From CAZIOH01 sp964540815 (lineage in GTDB: Bacteria; Myxococcota_A; Polyangia; Fen-1088), in assembly GCA_964540815.1 (NCBI GenBank), contig CAZIOH010000009.1, forward strand, positions 1-64,000: a stretch of DNA of 64,000 nt, written 5' to 3'. Each line of letters begins with the position of its first letter. Positions within the stretch are counted from its first letter, which is position 1. The position numbers and the translations under genes are program-made. Positions 25,947 to 35,391 of the stretch are shown here, piece after piece. The notes under the pieces were generated by a model, which was not told the DNA's origin, made no database searches, and worked only from the letters and a program-made list of their open reading frames with translations.

Positions 25947-27134
25947 TTAAAGCGCGCCCGGGGTCTCGACCGCGAGCGCGATGCCCTCGCCGCCGCCGAT
26001 GCACAGCGAGGCCACCCCGCGCCGCCCGCCCCGCGCCTGCAGGGCCGAGAGCAGCGTCACCAGCACCCGCGCGCCGCTGGCCCCGATGGGATGACCGAGG
26101 GCCACCGCGCCCCCCCAGACGTTGACGCGCGCCGGATCGAGCCCGAGGGCGCGGTTGTTGGCCAGCGACACCACGGCGAAGGCCTCGTTGATCTCCCACA
26201 GATCCACGTCGCCGAGCTTCCAGCCTGCCCGCTTCATGACGAGCTCGATGGCCCCGGTGGGCGCGGTGGTGAACCACTCGGGCGCCTGTGCGAAGGTCGC
26301 GGACGCCACCACGCGCGCGAGCGGCCTCCACCCGCGAGCCCGCGCGACATCGGCGCCCGCCAGCACCAGCGCCGCGGCGCCGTCGTTGATCGACGAGGCG
26401 TTACCGGCGGTGACCGTGCCGTCCTTCTGGAAGGCGGGACGCAGCGACGACAGCTTGGCGACGTCCCCGCGCCCTGGCTCCTCGTCGAGCGCGACCAGCT
26501 TCGGCGGGCCCTTGCGCTGGGGCACCTCGACGGGCTCGATCTCGGCGGAGAAGTGTCCGGCCGCCTGGGCGGCGAGCGCACGCCGGTACGACTCGGCGGC
26601 AAAGGCGTCCTGATCGGCGCGGGTGATGTTCCGCTCGCGCGCGCAGAGCTCGGCGCAATCGCCCATGTGCACGTTCCCGTACACGTCCCAGAGGCCATCC
26701 TGGATGACGCTGTCGATGACCTGCGCGTGCCCGAGCCGGTAACCTTCGCGGGCCCTGGGCAGGAGGTAGGGCGCCTGGCTCATGGACTCCATGCCCCCGG
26801 CGACGACGACGTCGTGCTCGCCGGCGGCGATGGCGTTGGCCCCGAACACCACCGCCTTCAGCCCCGAGCCGCACATCTTGTTGACGGTGACGGCCCCGAC
26901 CGAGGACGGAATGCCGGCGGCCATGGACGCCTGGCGCGCCGGGGCCTGCCCCTGGCCGGCCGCGAGAACGCAGCCCATGTAGACCTCGCCCACCTGGTCG
27001 CCCGGGACCCTGGACCGGCCGAGCGCGGCCCGGATGGCCGCCGCACCGAGCCGAGGCGCCGGCAGGCTGGCGAGCTCGCCCTGGAAGGCTCCGATCGGCG
27101 TCCGGGCGCTGCCGACGATGACGACATCCCTCAT
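25947..27134 (-). CDS. Acetyl-CoA C-acetyltransferase (thiolase)
   Basis: A biosynthetic-type thiolase of 395 residues that interconverts two acetyl-CoA and acetoacetyl-CoA. All catalytic residues are present: the nucleophile Cys88 in NKMCGSGLKAV, the conserved NEAFA block (WEINEAFAVVSLA), His in GGAVALGHPIGASGAR, and the second Cys in SLCIGGGEG. It is the first gene of the operon that continues with hbd-like, crotonase and acyl-CoA dehydrogenase genes, forming a complete acetyl-CoA to butyryl-CoA-level cycle usable for short-chain beta-oxidation or reverse synthesis. It is divergent from the lipoprotein at 27241. Confidence 0.97.
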   Translation of the reverse strand: MRDVVIVGSARTPIGAFQGELASLPAPRLGAAAIRAALGRSRVPGDQVGEVYMGCVLAAGQGQAPARQASMAAGIPSSVGAVTVNKMCGSGLKAVVFGANAIAAGEHDVVVAGGMESMSQAPYLLPRAREGYRLGHAQVIDSVIQDGLWDVYGNVHMGDCAELCARERNITRADQDAFAAESYRRALAAQAAGHFSAEIEPVEVPQRKGPPKLVALDEEPGRGDVAKLSSLRPAFQKDGTVTAGNASSINDGAAALVLAGADVARARGWRPLARVVASATFAQAPEWFTTAPTGAIELVMKRAGWKLGDVDLWEINEAFAVVSLANNRALGLDPARVNVWGGAVALGHPIGASGARVLVTLLSALQARGGRRGVASLCIGGGEGIALAVETPGAL

Positions 27135-27207
27135 GTTCCAAGTGTACTACCGCATCCGGATCCATCCGGCTGCGTTTCCGGTGCGGGCGCCGAGGACCAG
27201 CACTGAG

Positions 27208-27235
27208 TAGACAAATGTAGGCATAGGCATACAAT
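27208..27235 (+). promoter_or_regulatory. Putative sigma70-type promoter, leaderless
   Basis: TAGACA (27208-27213) and TACAAT (27230-27235) are separated by 16 bp, each matching five of six consensus bases. The -10 box ends 5 bp before the ATG at 27241, so transcription would begin at about the start codon, giving a leaderless mRNA. The region is unusually AT-rich for this genome. Confidence 0.45.
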
Positions 27236-27240
27236 GTGGC

Positions 27241-27954
27241 ATGCCTGGATCGGGTGTGCTCTCGCCGTTGCGGCGGCGCGTGAGGATGGCGCTGGTTGCG
27301 GGGGCTCTTTTTCCAGGAGTCTGGCCAGCTCTGTTGCCGGGTCTTTTGCCAGCTCTCTTGCCGGGTCTCTTGGGGTGCGCCGCCACGCCGCGCGGCGCGC
27401 CGCCCCTGCCCGCCTGGGTCGAGGCGGCGGCGCGCGCGCCCGCCGAGGCCGTGGGCGGGGTGGTCACCCATACCCCGCGGCCGCCGGCCCCGCGGGCGGG
27501 GATAGCCGGTCGCGAGCCGGCCGCCGACCTGGTGGTGGCGGCGCTGCAGGGCGAGGGGGCGCGCTTCGGAACCGACGGCTCGGTGGCGGCCCTGTGGGGG
27601 TATCTCGGCTCGTCACGCGCCCATCGGCGGGTGAATCCCTCCGCCATCCAGCCCGGCGACGTCCTCTTCTTCCAGCGCTTCCCCGACCGCCGCCGCGACT
27701 GCGACACGCCCGACCACGTGGGGCTGGTGGTCGACAGCGCGCCCGACGGCCGCGTGACCTTCCTCGAGGCGCGCGGCGGCGTCACGCGCCGGAGTTACGT
27801 CGATCCGGGGATGCCCGAGACGCGCCGCGACGAACGCGGCAACATCCGGAACAGCATCCTGCGCCCCCGACGCCTCTCCGACGCCCCGAGCGCCCCCCTC
27901 CTGGCCGGCGAGATGCTCTGCGCCGCCATTCACCCCTCCCTCGATACACACTGA
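27241..27954 (+). CDS. Lipoprotein with NlpC/P60- or CHAP-like domain
   Basis: A 237-residue exported lipoprotein. The signal peptide is built of 8-residue repeats (PALLPGLL twice) and ends in LLGC (Cys46). A Pro-rich spacer follows. Residues about 100-200 resemble a papain-like cell-wall hydrolase fold: AIQPGDVLFFQRF, CDTPDHVGLVVDSAPDGRV (with the usual active-site His position) and TFLEARGGVTRRSYVDP. The Cys nucleophile expected in a DCSG-type motif at the start of the domain is not evident (VVAALQGEGARFG instead), so it may be inactive or use another residue. No close partner gene is adjacent. Confidence 0.75.
   Translation: MPGSGVLSPLRRRVRMALVAGALFPGVWPALLPGLLPALLPGLLGCAATPRGAPPLPAWVEAAARAPAEAVGGVVTHTPRPPAPRAGIAGREPAADLVVAALQGEGARFGTDGSVAALWGYLGSSRAHRRVNPSAIQPGDVLFFQRFPDRRRDCDTPDHVGLVVDSAPDGRVTFLEARGGVTRRSYVDPGMPETRRDERGNIRNSILRPRRLSDAPSAPLLAGEMLCAAIHPSLDTH
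27324..27371 (+). repeat. Two 24-bp tandem repeats inside a signal peptide
   Basis: Units 27324-27347 and 27348-27371 differ at two positions. They encode PALLPGLL twice, the hydrophobic core of the signal peptide. A copy-number change would lengthen or shorten that core in steps of eight residues. Confidence 0.9.
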
Positions 27955-27962
27955 CTCCAACC

Positions 27963-28000
27963 CGTCCTCGTCGCCGTCCTCGTCCCCGTCGCCGTGCCGG
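27963..28000. repeat. R2 (GACGAG-type) repeat, copy 1
   Basis: A CGTCCTCGTCGCCGTCCTCG-type array starts 8 bp after the lipoprotein stop. Its first 33 bases are the exact reverse complement of 33893-33925. Confidence 0.9.
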
Positions 28001-28207
28001 CCCGCCCCGACAGCAACAGAGAACCAGCAACGCGAACGACGAAGAAAGGCGACGACGGGTCAACTAAGTTCAGGGCCGTAGGCAACTTGGTTGGCGAGCG
28101 CCCCCCCGCAGACCCTGCATCCGTGCGGGATTGCCTCGGCCCAAGGCTTGCTGTAATGCCTGTCATCATTCGTGTCTTTCGAAGGTGGGCCCGGCGCGAT
28201 CGCCCCA

Positions 28208-28236
28208 TTGCGACCCCACCCCCAGATCCCTATACT
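28208..28236 (+). promoter_or_regulatory. Putative sigma70-type promoter of the VWA lipoprotein gene
   Basis: TTGCGA (28208-28213) and TATACT (28231-28236) are 17 bp apart. The predicted start near 28243 leaves a leader of about 33 nt that contains the GAGGAGGA ribosome-binding site ahead of ATG 28276. The remaining part of the 27955-28275 gap holds R2 copy 1 and nothing else I can identify. Confidence 0.5.
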
Positions 28237-28275
28237 TCCACGCCCCCGTCCGTCCCGTTTTCGAGGAGGATCCCG

Positions 28276-29745
28276 ATGAACCGCCCGAGCGTCCGCCTTC
28301 CCGCCCCCCTTCGCTGGCGCAATCTCCGATGGATCCTGTGCGCGGCGGCCATCCCGGCCCTCTGGGCCTGTAACAGCCGCAAGCTCGCCAACCCCAGCGG
28401 CGCACCGAGCCAGATCGTCCAGGCCAAGGTCCTGCAGTCGCAGAACCGCAAGCTCGACCTCTTGTTCATGGTCGACGACTCCCAGTCGATGATGCCGTTG
28501 CAAGCGAAGATGGCGGCCCGACTGCCGGACTTCATGGCGGTCCTGAAGACGCTGCCGGGGGGGCTGCCGGATCTGCACGTCGCCATCATCTCGTCCTCCC
28601 TCGGGGCGGGAGCCTACGGCGACGTTCCCGGCTGCGGCCTCGGGGCCCCGGGCAACGACAATGGAGATTTCCAGGTCAAGTCCGGGTGTGGCCTCAACGG
28701 GGGGGACACCTTCATCAAGGCCTCCCAGGACGGCACGGCCAACAACTTCACCGGTCAGATCGAGACCGTGTTCAGCTGCCTCGCCCTCCTCGGACAAGGC
28801 GGGTGCGGGTTCGAGCACCAGTTCGAGTCCACGCGCCAGGCGATCATCCATGCGGTCCAGAACGTTGCGCCCAACGCCGGGTTCTGGCGGGACGACGCCT
28901 TCCTCGGGATCATCATGCTCACCAACGAGGACGACTGCTCGGTCCCCGCCGACTCCCAGCTCTTCAACACCTCCGTCTCCTCCGTGAACGACCAGCCGCC
29001 CCTCGGCGGCCTCTGGTCCTACCGGTGCAACGAGTTCGGCCACAAGTGTGACCAGCCCTTGCCCCACACGGCGGCCGGCCTGCCCATGACCCTCACGAAC
29101 TGCATGTCCGAGGAGAACCTCACCCCCGCCCTCTACCACCTGACGCCGGAGGCGGACTTCGTTGGCTTCCTGAACCAGGTCAAGGTGCCCGAGAAGCTCT
29201 TCCTCGCGATCATCGGTGGCCCCGCCACCCCGTACACCGTCCACGCGCGAACCGCCCAGCTCGCCAATGGCAGCATGGAGATGCAGCCCGAGATCCAGCA
29301 CTCGTGCATGGCCGCCGACGGCACCTACGCCGACCCGGGCGTGCGGCTCGTGAAGCTGGCCACCGACATGTCGGGCGTCTTCCTGCCGATCTGCGCCGAC
29401 GACTTCAAGCCGGCCTTGCAGCAGATCGCCACGGCGATCGGCCAGAAGCTCGGCGTCCAGTGCATCAAGGGCAAGGTCACGCAGGTGAACGGGGCTCCCG
29501 ACTGCAACGTCCTCCTCCGCACGACCAACCCGACCAACCCGGCGCTGTTCACGGACGCGCAGCTGCCGTACTGCAACAACGGGACGACCGCGTCGGCGGG
29601 TGGGACCTGCTGGAAGCTGGACCAGGACGCGGGGCACTGCCCGAACTCGCAGATCCTGACCATCTGCTACGACCAGGCGTGCGGGCCCCCTCCGATGGCC
29701 ACGGCCACCACCAACGCGATCGTCTCGTGCGCCGTCACCCCGTGA
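28276..29745 (+). CDS. VWA-domain-like lipoprotein
   Basis: A 489-residue exported protein. The signal peptide ends in ALWAC (Cys32). A von Willebrand A-type region begins with LDLLFMVDDSQSMMPLQAKM, which supplies the MIDAS D-x-S-x-S at about 67-71. LHVAIISSSLGAG and FWRDDAFLGIIMLTNEDDCS (later MIDAS Asp) continue the fold. Many Cys residues occur throughout the remainder, typical of disulfide-stabilised myxobacterial surface proteins. A strong GAGGAGGA site precedes the ATG, and the longer upstream frame is rejected. Its stop overlaps a GTG (GTGA) of the hydrolase reading frame region. The ligand is unknown. Confidence 0.9.
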   Translation: MNRPSVRLPAPLRWRNLRWILCAAAIPALWACNSRKLANPSGAPSQIVQAKVLQSQNRKLDLLFMVDDSQSMMPLQAKMAARLPDFMAVLKTLPGGLPDLHVAIISSSLGAGAYGDVPGCGLGAPGNDNGDFQVKSGCGLNGGDTFIKASQDGTANNFTGQIETVFSCLALLGQGGCGFEHQFESTRQAIIHAVQNVAPNAGFWRDDAFLGIIMLTNEDDCSVPADSQLFNTSVSSVNDQPPLGGLWSYRCNEFGHKCDQPLPHTAAGLPMTLTNCMSEENLTPALYHLTPEADFVGFLNQVKVPEKLFLAIIGGPATPYTVHARTAQLANGSMEMQPEIQHSCMAADGTYADPGVRLVKLATDMSGVFLPICADDFKPALQQIATAIGQKLGVQCIKGKVTQVNGAPDCNVLLRTTNPTNPALFTDAQLPYCNNGTTASAGGTCWKLDQDAGHCPNSQILTICYDQACGPPPMATATTNAIVSCAVTP

Positions 29746-29809
29746 GCCGCGGGCGCCTCCGCGTGCTGCGGGCCGGCCGCGCGATCTCGGCGTCTCCGAA
29801 AGCCGCCCG

Positions 29810-30565
29810 CTGACCGGCGGCGTCCTCTGCCTGCACGGCTTCACCGGTAGCCCCTTCGAGGTCACCCCGGTCGCCGGTGAGCTGGCGGCGGCCGGGTTCG
29901 CCACGGAGGTGCCGCTGCTCGCGGGTCACGGCCTCGACGCGGCCGCCATGGAGGCCACCCGGTGGCCCGACTGGCTGGCCTCCGCCGAGGCCGCGTTCGA
30001 ATCCCTGGCCGCGCGGGTGACCGGACCCCTCGGGGTGGTGGGATTCTCGATGGGGGGCCTCCTGGCGCTGAAGCTGGCCCTCCGCCACCCCGAGCGCATC
30101 GCCGCCCTCTGCCTCCTGTCGGTCCCGCTGCGCCTTCGACCGTCGCAGGTGCGGGGCATTCGCCTGCTCGGCCACGTCCCGAGCCAGCTCCGCGTCGGGC
30201 CCATGCGCGCCATCCCCAAGCTGCGGGGCTCGGACGTGTCCGACCCCGCCGTGCGCGCCGAGAACCCCTGTCTCCCGGTGATGCCGCTCCTCGGCCTCGA
30301 GAGCCTGCTCCAGCTCATGGCCGAGGTCCGCGGCCACCTGTCCGAGGTGCGCCAGCCCGCGCTCGTCGCCCACGCCCGTCTCGACCACACCGTCCCGCTC
30401 GCTGACGGCCTCGAGCTCGCCGCCAGCCTCGGCTCGCCCATCGTCGAGTCGCTGTGGCTCGAGCGCTCCTTCCACCTGATCGGCGTCGACGTCGAACGGA
30501 AGCTGGTGAGCGCCGCCGTAGCCCGCTTCATGCGCCGCTTCGTCGCCCGCTCCGCCGCCGCCTGA
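29810..30565 (+). CDS. Alpha/beta hydrolase (carboxylesterase-like), start unclear
   Basis: A serine hydrolase with an intact triad: nucleophile in GFSMGG, Asp in DHTVPL, His in SFHLIGVD. The conserved oxyanion strand (GGVLCLHGFTGSPFEVTPVA) lies upstream of the first canonical start in this frame (GTG 29909), so the true protein must begin earlier. I mark CTG 29810 as the minimal start. A GTG at 29742 overlaps the VWA stop as GTGA, the coupling pattern used elsewhere here. However, its frame ends at 29813, so a one-base shift between 29742 and 29811 would be needed. The result is either a sequencing or natural indel, or a non-canonical start. Confidence 0.78.
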   Translation: MTGGVLCLHGFTGSPFEVTPVAGELAAAGFATEVPLLAGHGLDAAAMEATRWPDWLASAEAAFESLAARVTGPLGVVGFSMGGLLALKLALRHPERIAALCLLSVPLRLRPSQVRGIRLLGHVPSQLRVGPMRAIPKLRGSDVSDPAVRAENPCLPVMPLLGLESLLQLMAEVRGHLSEVRQPALVAHARLDHTVPLADGLELAASLGSPIVESLWLERSFHLIGVDVERKLVSAAVARFMRRFVARSAAA

Positions 30566-30577
30566 GGCGGCGGTCGC

Positions 30578-32155
30578 TCACCGGCCGTCGGGCGTCCGCT
30601 CCGGGTTGGTGCGATAGACGTAGAAGTTCTCGTCGCCGAGCTCGCCGCGAAAGATCCGGAGGGCGGTGGTGTGCGCGGCGAACCTCCGCAAGGACTCGGG
30701 CGAGTAGGAGAACACTTGCCCCACCGCGGTGGTGTGCTCGAAGGGACCGCCCGCTGCGAGCGGATAGCCGAAGGCGAAGACCACCGGGCGACCGGTCTGC
30801 CGGCCGAGGCCCGACGCCAGCGCATCCATCTCGTCGAGCGTGATGCGGCGCTGGCTGAGGGTGGTGAAGTTCACGCGGACCAGGTACCTGCGCTCGCGCA
30901 CCAGGAACACCGGGTTCGGCGCGTAGTAGGGGAGAGCTTCGATCTGCGGCTCGGGCTCCGCCACCACGATGGCATTGCGAAGCTCGGGCTCGCGGCGAAG
31001 GAAGGCGCCGAGCTCCGCGGTTCCCGAGACGGTCGCGGCCAGGTCCCGCTCGGCGGTCTCCAGGCCGAGCGCCGCCTGCAGCATCAGGAACAGCGCCACC
31101 GCCACCCCGCGCCGGCTGGCCAGGACGCCGACAAGGGCGTCGAGCCGCGGCCCGAAGCGGAGCACCGGGCCGGCGCCCTTTTCTATCCAGGTGAGCGCGA
31201 TGCCGAAGATGACGAGGAGCCCGCTGTGGCGCAGGAGAAAAGGGTAGACCAGCAGCGGAAACAGCGCGAAGCCCACCCCGGCGGTCGCGAGCCCCAGCGC
31301 CAGCCAGGGTCTGCCGAGGAAGGAGGCGACCAGCAAGTAGAACATCGCGTTCAGGAAGAGCTCGTCGGAGATCCCGAACGCGCCTCGGTGGGCGCGCATG
31401 AGCGAGGCGGAGGCGGTCACCAAGGCGCGACCGATCTCGGCGAGATCGTGCCGGCGGAAGACCACCGAGGTGGAGTCGGGCCAGCTCACCCGGATCGCGA
31501 GCGTCAGGCCCGCGGCCACGATGCCGGCCGCGAGCGCCACCCGGCCGATCCCCGGGCCTCGAGCTCCCTCGGGCGGACGCACGAGCCCGCGCTCCGCGAC
31601 GATGACGACCAGCCAGGCCACCGCCAGGATGCACGAGGGGCCGTTGGTGTTGCAGAGGAGGGCCAGGCAGAGCGCGAAGGTCAGCGGCCGCCGGCCACGC
31701 TGGCCGTACAGAGCGGCCGCCGCGAAGGTGAGCAACATGCTGATGCCGTAGTTGCGGCACATCACCGCGTACTCGTAGAGGGGAAGCTGGCCGCAAAGAA
31801 ACAGCGCCTTGAACCACCGCGGGAAGGGCGCCCACCGGAGGAAGATCAGCGCCGCGCCAACCGCGATCAGGATCGCGATGGGCTTGAGCACCAGCATCGA
31901 TCCGGTGAGGTGGTATCCGGCCGAGAGCAGCAGGTACCACAGGATCGGGTGGCCTTCGTTCTGCAGGTTGGAGATCAGCTCCCCGAGGGAGTGGCTGCCA
32001 GCCGCGATGTTGAGGGCCCGCACCTCGTCCCGCCAGAGCTCGTGGTGCCAGGCCAGAATGACCAGGGCGACGGTGTACGCGAGGAGGATCGCCCCCTCGG
32101 GCCATCGCCCGCGCACCCTGGCGAGCGCGCGGTTCACCCGGGACGGTTCATTCAT
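30578..32155 (-). CDS. GT39/ArnT-like polytopic membrane glycosyltransferase
   Basis: A 525-residue integral membrane protein with about ten helices and a soluble C-terminal domain. After the first helix comes WHHELWRDEVRAL (about 37-47), the acidic pair typical of GT-C family (GT39/GT83) enzymes that use polyprenyl-phosphate sugars. LQNEGHPILWYLLL resembles the second conserved loop. I infer sugar or aminosugar transfer to lipid or protein on the periplasmic side. The ATG at 32155 gives MNEPSRVNRALARVRG. The long frame further upstream is rejected. It converges with the hydrolase (12 bp between stops). Confidence 0.8.
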   Translation of the reverse strand: MNEPSRVNRALARVRGRWPEGAILLAYTVALVILAWHHELWRDEVRALNIAAGSHSLGELISNLQNEGHPILWYLLLSAGYHLTGSMLVLKPIAILIAVGAALIFLRWAPFPRWFKALFLCGQLPLYEYAVMCRNYGISMLLTFAAAALYGQRGRRPLTFALCLALLCNTNGPSCILAVAWLVVIVAERGLVRPPEGARGPGIGRVALAAGIVAAGLTLAIRVSWPDSTSVVFRRHDLAEIGRALVTASASLMRAHRGAFGISDELFLNAMFYLLVASFLGRPWLALGLATAGVGFALFPLLVYPFLLRHSGLLVIFGIALTWIEKGAGPVLRFGPRLDALVGVLASRRGVAVALFLMLQAALGLETAERDLAATVSGTAELGAFLRREPELRNAIVVAEPEPQIEALPYYAPNPVFLVRERRYLVRVNFTTLSQRRITLDEMDALASGLGRQTGRPVVFAFGYPLAAGGPFEHTTAVGQVFSYSPESLRRFAAHTTALRIFRGELGDENFYVYRTNPERTPDGR

Positions 32156-32321
32156 CCGCGCGGATGGTACTTTGCCCCGCTCCGCGCGAGCAAGACCAGG
32201 CGCGGGCAGTCCTGCCTCATCCTCGCAGCCCCTCGCCCCGCGCGGGGCTCGGCTCGCCTCGGTCCGCTGCGACCCGCTTCGCGGGACAGGACAACCGGGA
32301 GGGCGCTGATAGACTCGGGCG

Positions 32322-33857
<1,536 letters not shown>

Positions 33858-33883
33858 GAAGAGTGGGTGGCCGGATGCGATGG

Positions 33884-33943
33884 GGAACGAGGACGGCGAC
33901 GGGGACGAGGACGGCGACGAGGACGAGGACGGGCAAGAGGGGG
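33884..33943. repeat. R2 (GACGAG-type) repeat, copy 2
   Basis: An array of GACGAG/GACGGC hexamers begins 26 bp after the glpK stop. Bases 33893-33925 are an exact 33-bp inverted match to 27963-27995, and 33898-33914 matches the array inside mfd. The rest of the 33858-34087 gap has no recognisable gene. Confidence 0.9.
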
Positions 33944-34087
33944 TATGAGCGGGCGCGGCGAAAGGAGTTGATCTGGGTCGGGGCGTGGGGGAACGTTGGG
34001 GGAAATGTTGCGGCCGGGCGGGATGGATCGACGTGAAGACGAGTAGGAAATTGCGGGGACCTGCGCTCAGGACCCGCCGGGATTCCC

Positions 34088-35347
34088 TTGCCTGAAGACG
34101 CGCGGGCTCCGGCCGAGCCGCTCGTCGGGGCTGGTCAGGGTGTCATCGGGGCGCTGCTGGCGCGGAAGAAGATCATCGTGTGCGTCGGGCCGGGGGGAGT
34201 CGGCAAGACCACCACCTCGGCCGCGCTGGCCACGCTGGCGGCGGCTCGCGCGAGCGGTGCGCGCACCCTGGTCTCGACCATCGACCCGGCACCGCGCCTG
34301 GCCGATGCGCTCGGGGTCACCCTGTCCGCGGAGCCGGCCGCCGTGCCGGCCACCGTCGGCGCCGCCCTCGGGCTCGGGGCGCATCGGCTGTTCGTGGCGC
34401 GGCTCGATACGGCGCGGGCCTTCGCGAAGCTGGTGGAGGAGCAGGTGCCGGACGAGGCCATGCGCCGACGCATCTTCGACAACCCCCTCTATCGGCAGAT
34501 CACCACCACCCTCACCGGATCGCAGGAGTACGCCGCCACGCTGGCGCTCTACGATCTCGTGCGCGGGGGACAGTTCGACCTCATCGTGCTCGATACGCCT
34601 CCGGCGGCGCACGCCCTGGACTTCCTCGAGGCCCCGCGCCGGATCTCGGACGCCATCTCCAGCCCGGCGCTCGGCTGGTTCGCGCGCCCGGCGGACGCGT
34701 CCCGCTTCTCGTGGCAGCGCCTGCGGTCGGGCGGGGCCCTGGTCCTCAAGCGCCTCGGCAAGCTGGTGGGCAGCCGTTTTCTCGAGGACGTGGCGGCCTT
34801 CCTGACCGACTTCCAGGTGGTCCTCGCGGGGTTCCTCGAGCGCGCCCACAGCATCGAGGCACGGCTGCGACAGGACGACGTGAGCTTCCTGCTGGTGCTG
34901 TCCCCCGAGACGTCCGCGGTGGACGAGGCCTTGACCTTCGCGCGTCAGCTGCAGGATGCCGGGATCGCGCTCGGCGCCTTCGTCGTCAACCGGGTGCATG
35001 CGCCCTGGCCGCCGTCCCACGCGAGCAGCATCATCGCCGGCGCCGGCGCCGGCGCGGGCGCAGGGGCGCCGCTGACCGCGGTCCCGAGCCATCTGGAGCT
35101 CGAGCGTCGGTTGCGGGCTCGGGCGGAGACGGGCGGGCTGCCTCCCGACGACGTCCGGCTCGCGGCGCGCCGCCTCGCCGAGCTGGTGGACGAGCGCGAG
35201 CAGCTGGTCGCCGACGAGCAGCGCGAGCTGGCGCGGCTGGCGGCGCGGCGTCCCGACATTCCGATCGTGCAGATCCCCCTCCTCGAGCACGACATCGCCA
35301 GCCTGGCGGCCTTGCGCACCATCAGCGAGCACCTGGCTCGCGCCTGA
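34088..35347 (+). CDS. ArsA/GET3-family ATPase
   Basis: A 419-residue P-loop ATPase of the ArsA/TRC40 deviant Walker class. The P-loop is GPGGVGKTT (34-42). Switch I resembles STIDPAPRLADALG, and LIVLDTPPAAHALDFLEAPR supplies the conserved DTPP-type switch II. The C-terminal part has LVLSPETSAVDEA and a low-complexity Ala/Gly run (residues about 316-328, encoded by GCCGGC hexamers). The TTG start at 34088 is used because no ATG or GTG fits before the P-loop. Only one copy is seen, whereas relatives often occur as pairs. A role in membrane-protein targeting or anion export is not decidable. Confidence 0.9.
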   Translation: MPEDARAPAEPLVGAGQGVIGALLARKKIIVCVGPGGVGKTTTSAALATLAAARASGARTLVSTIDPAPRLADALGVTLSAEPAAVPATVGAALGLGAHRLFVARLDTARAFAKLVEEQVPDEAMRRRIFDNPLYRQITTTLTGSQEYAATLALYDLVRGGQFDLIVLDTPPAAHALDFLEAPRRISDAISSPALGWFARPADASRFSWQRLRSGGALVLKRLGKLVGSRFLEDVAAFLTDFQVVLAGFLERAHSIEARLRQDDVSFLLVLSPETSAVDEALTFARQLQDAGIALGAFVVNRVHAPWPPSHASSIIAGAGAGAGAGAPLTAVPSHLELERRLRARAETGGLPPDDVRLAARRLAELVDEREQLVADEQRELARLAARRPDIPIVQIPLLEHDIASLAALRTISEHLARA

Positions 35348-35391
35348 AGCCGGGCCGGGTCCCGACCTGCCCTGCGCTCCGCGCGGCGGCG

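Noticed and set aside
32210..32295. Another R1 copy before glpK
   Set aside because: It shares GC-rich runs such as CCCCTCGCCCCGCG but lacks H1, the core and H3, so it is only compositionally similar.
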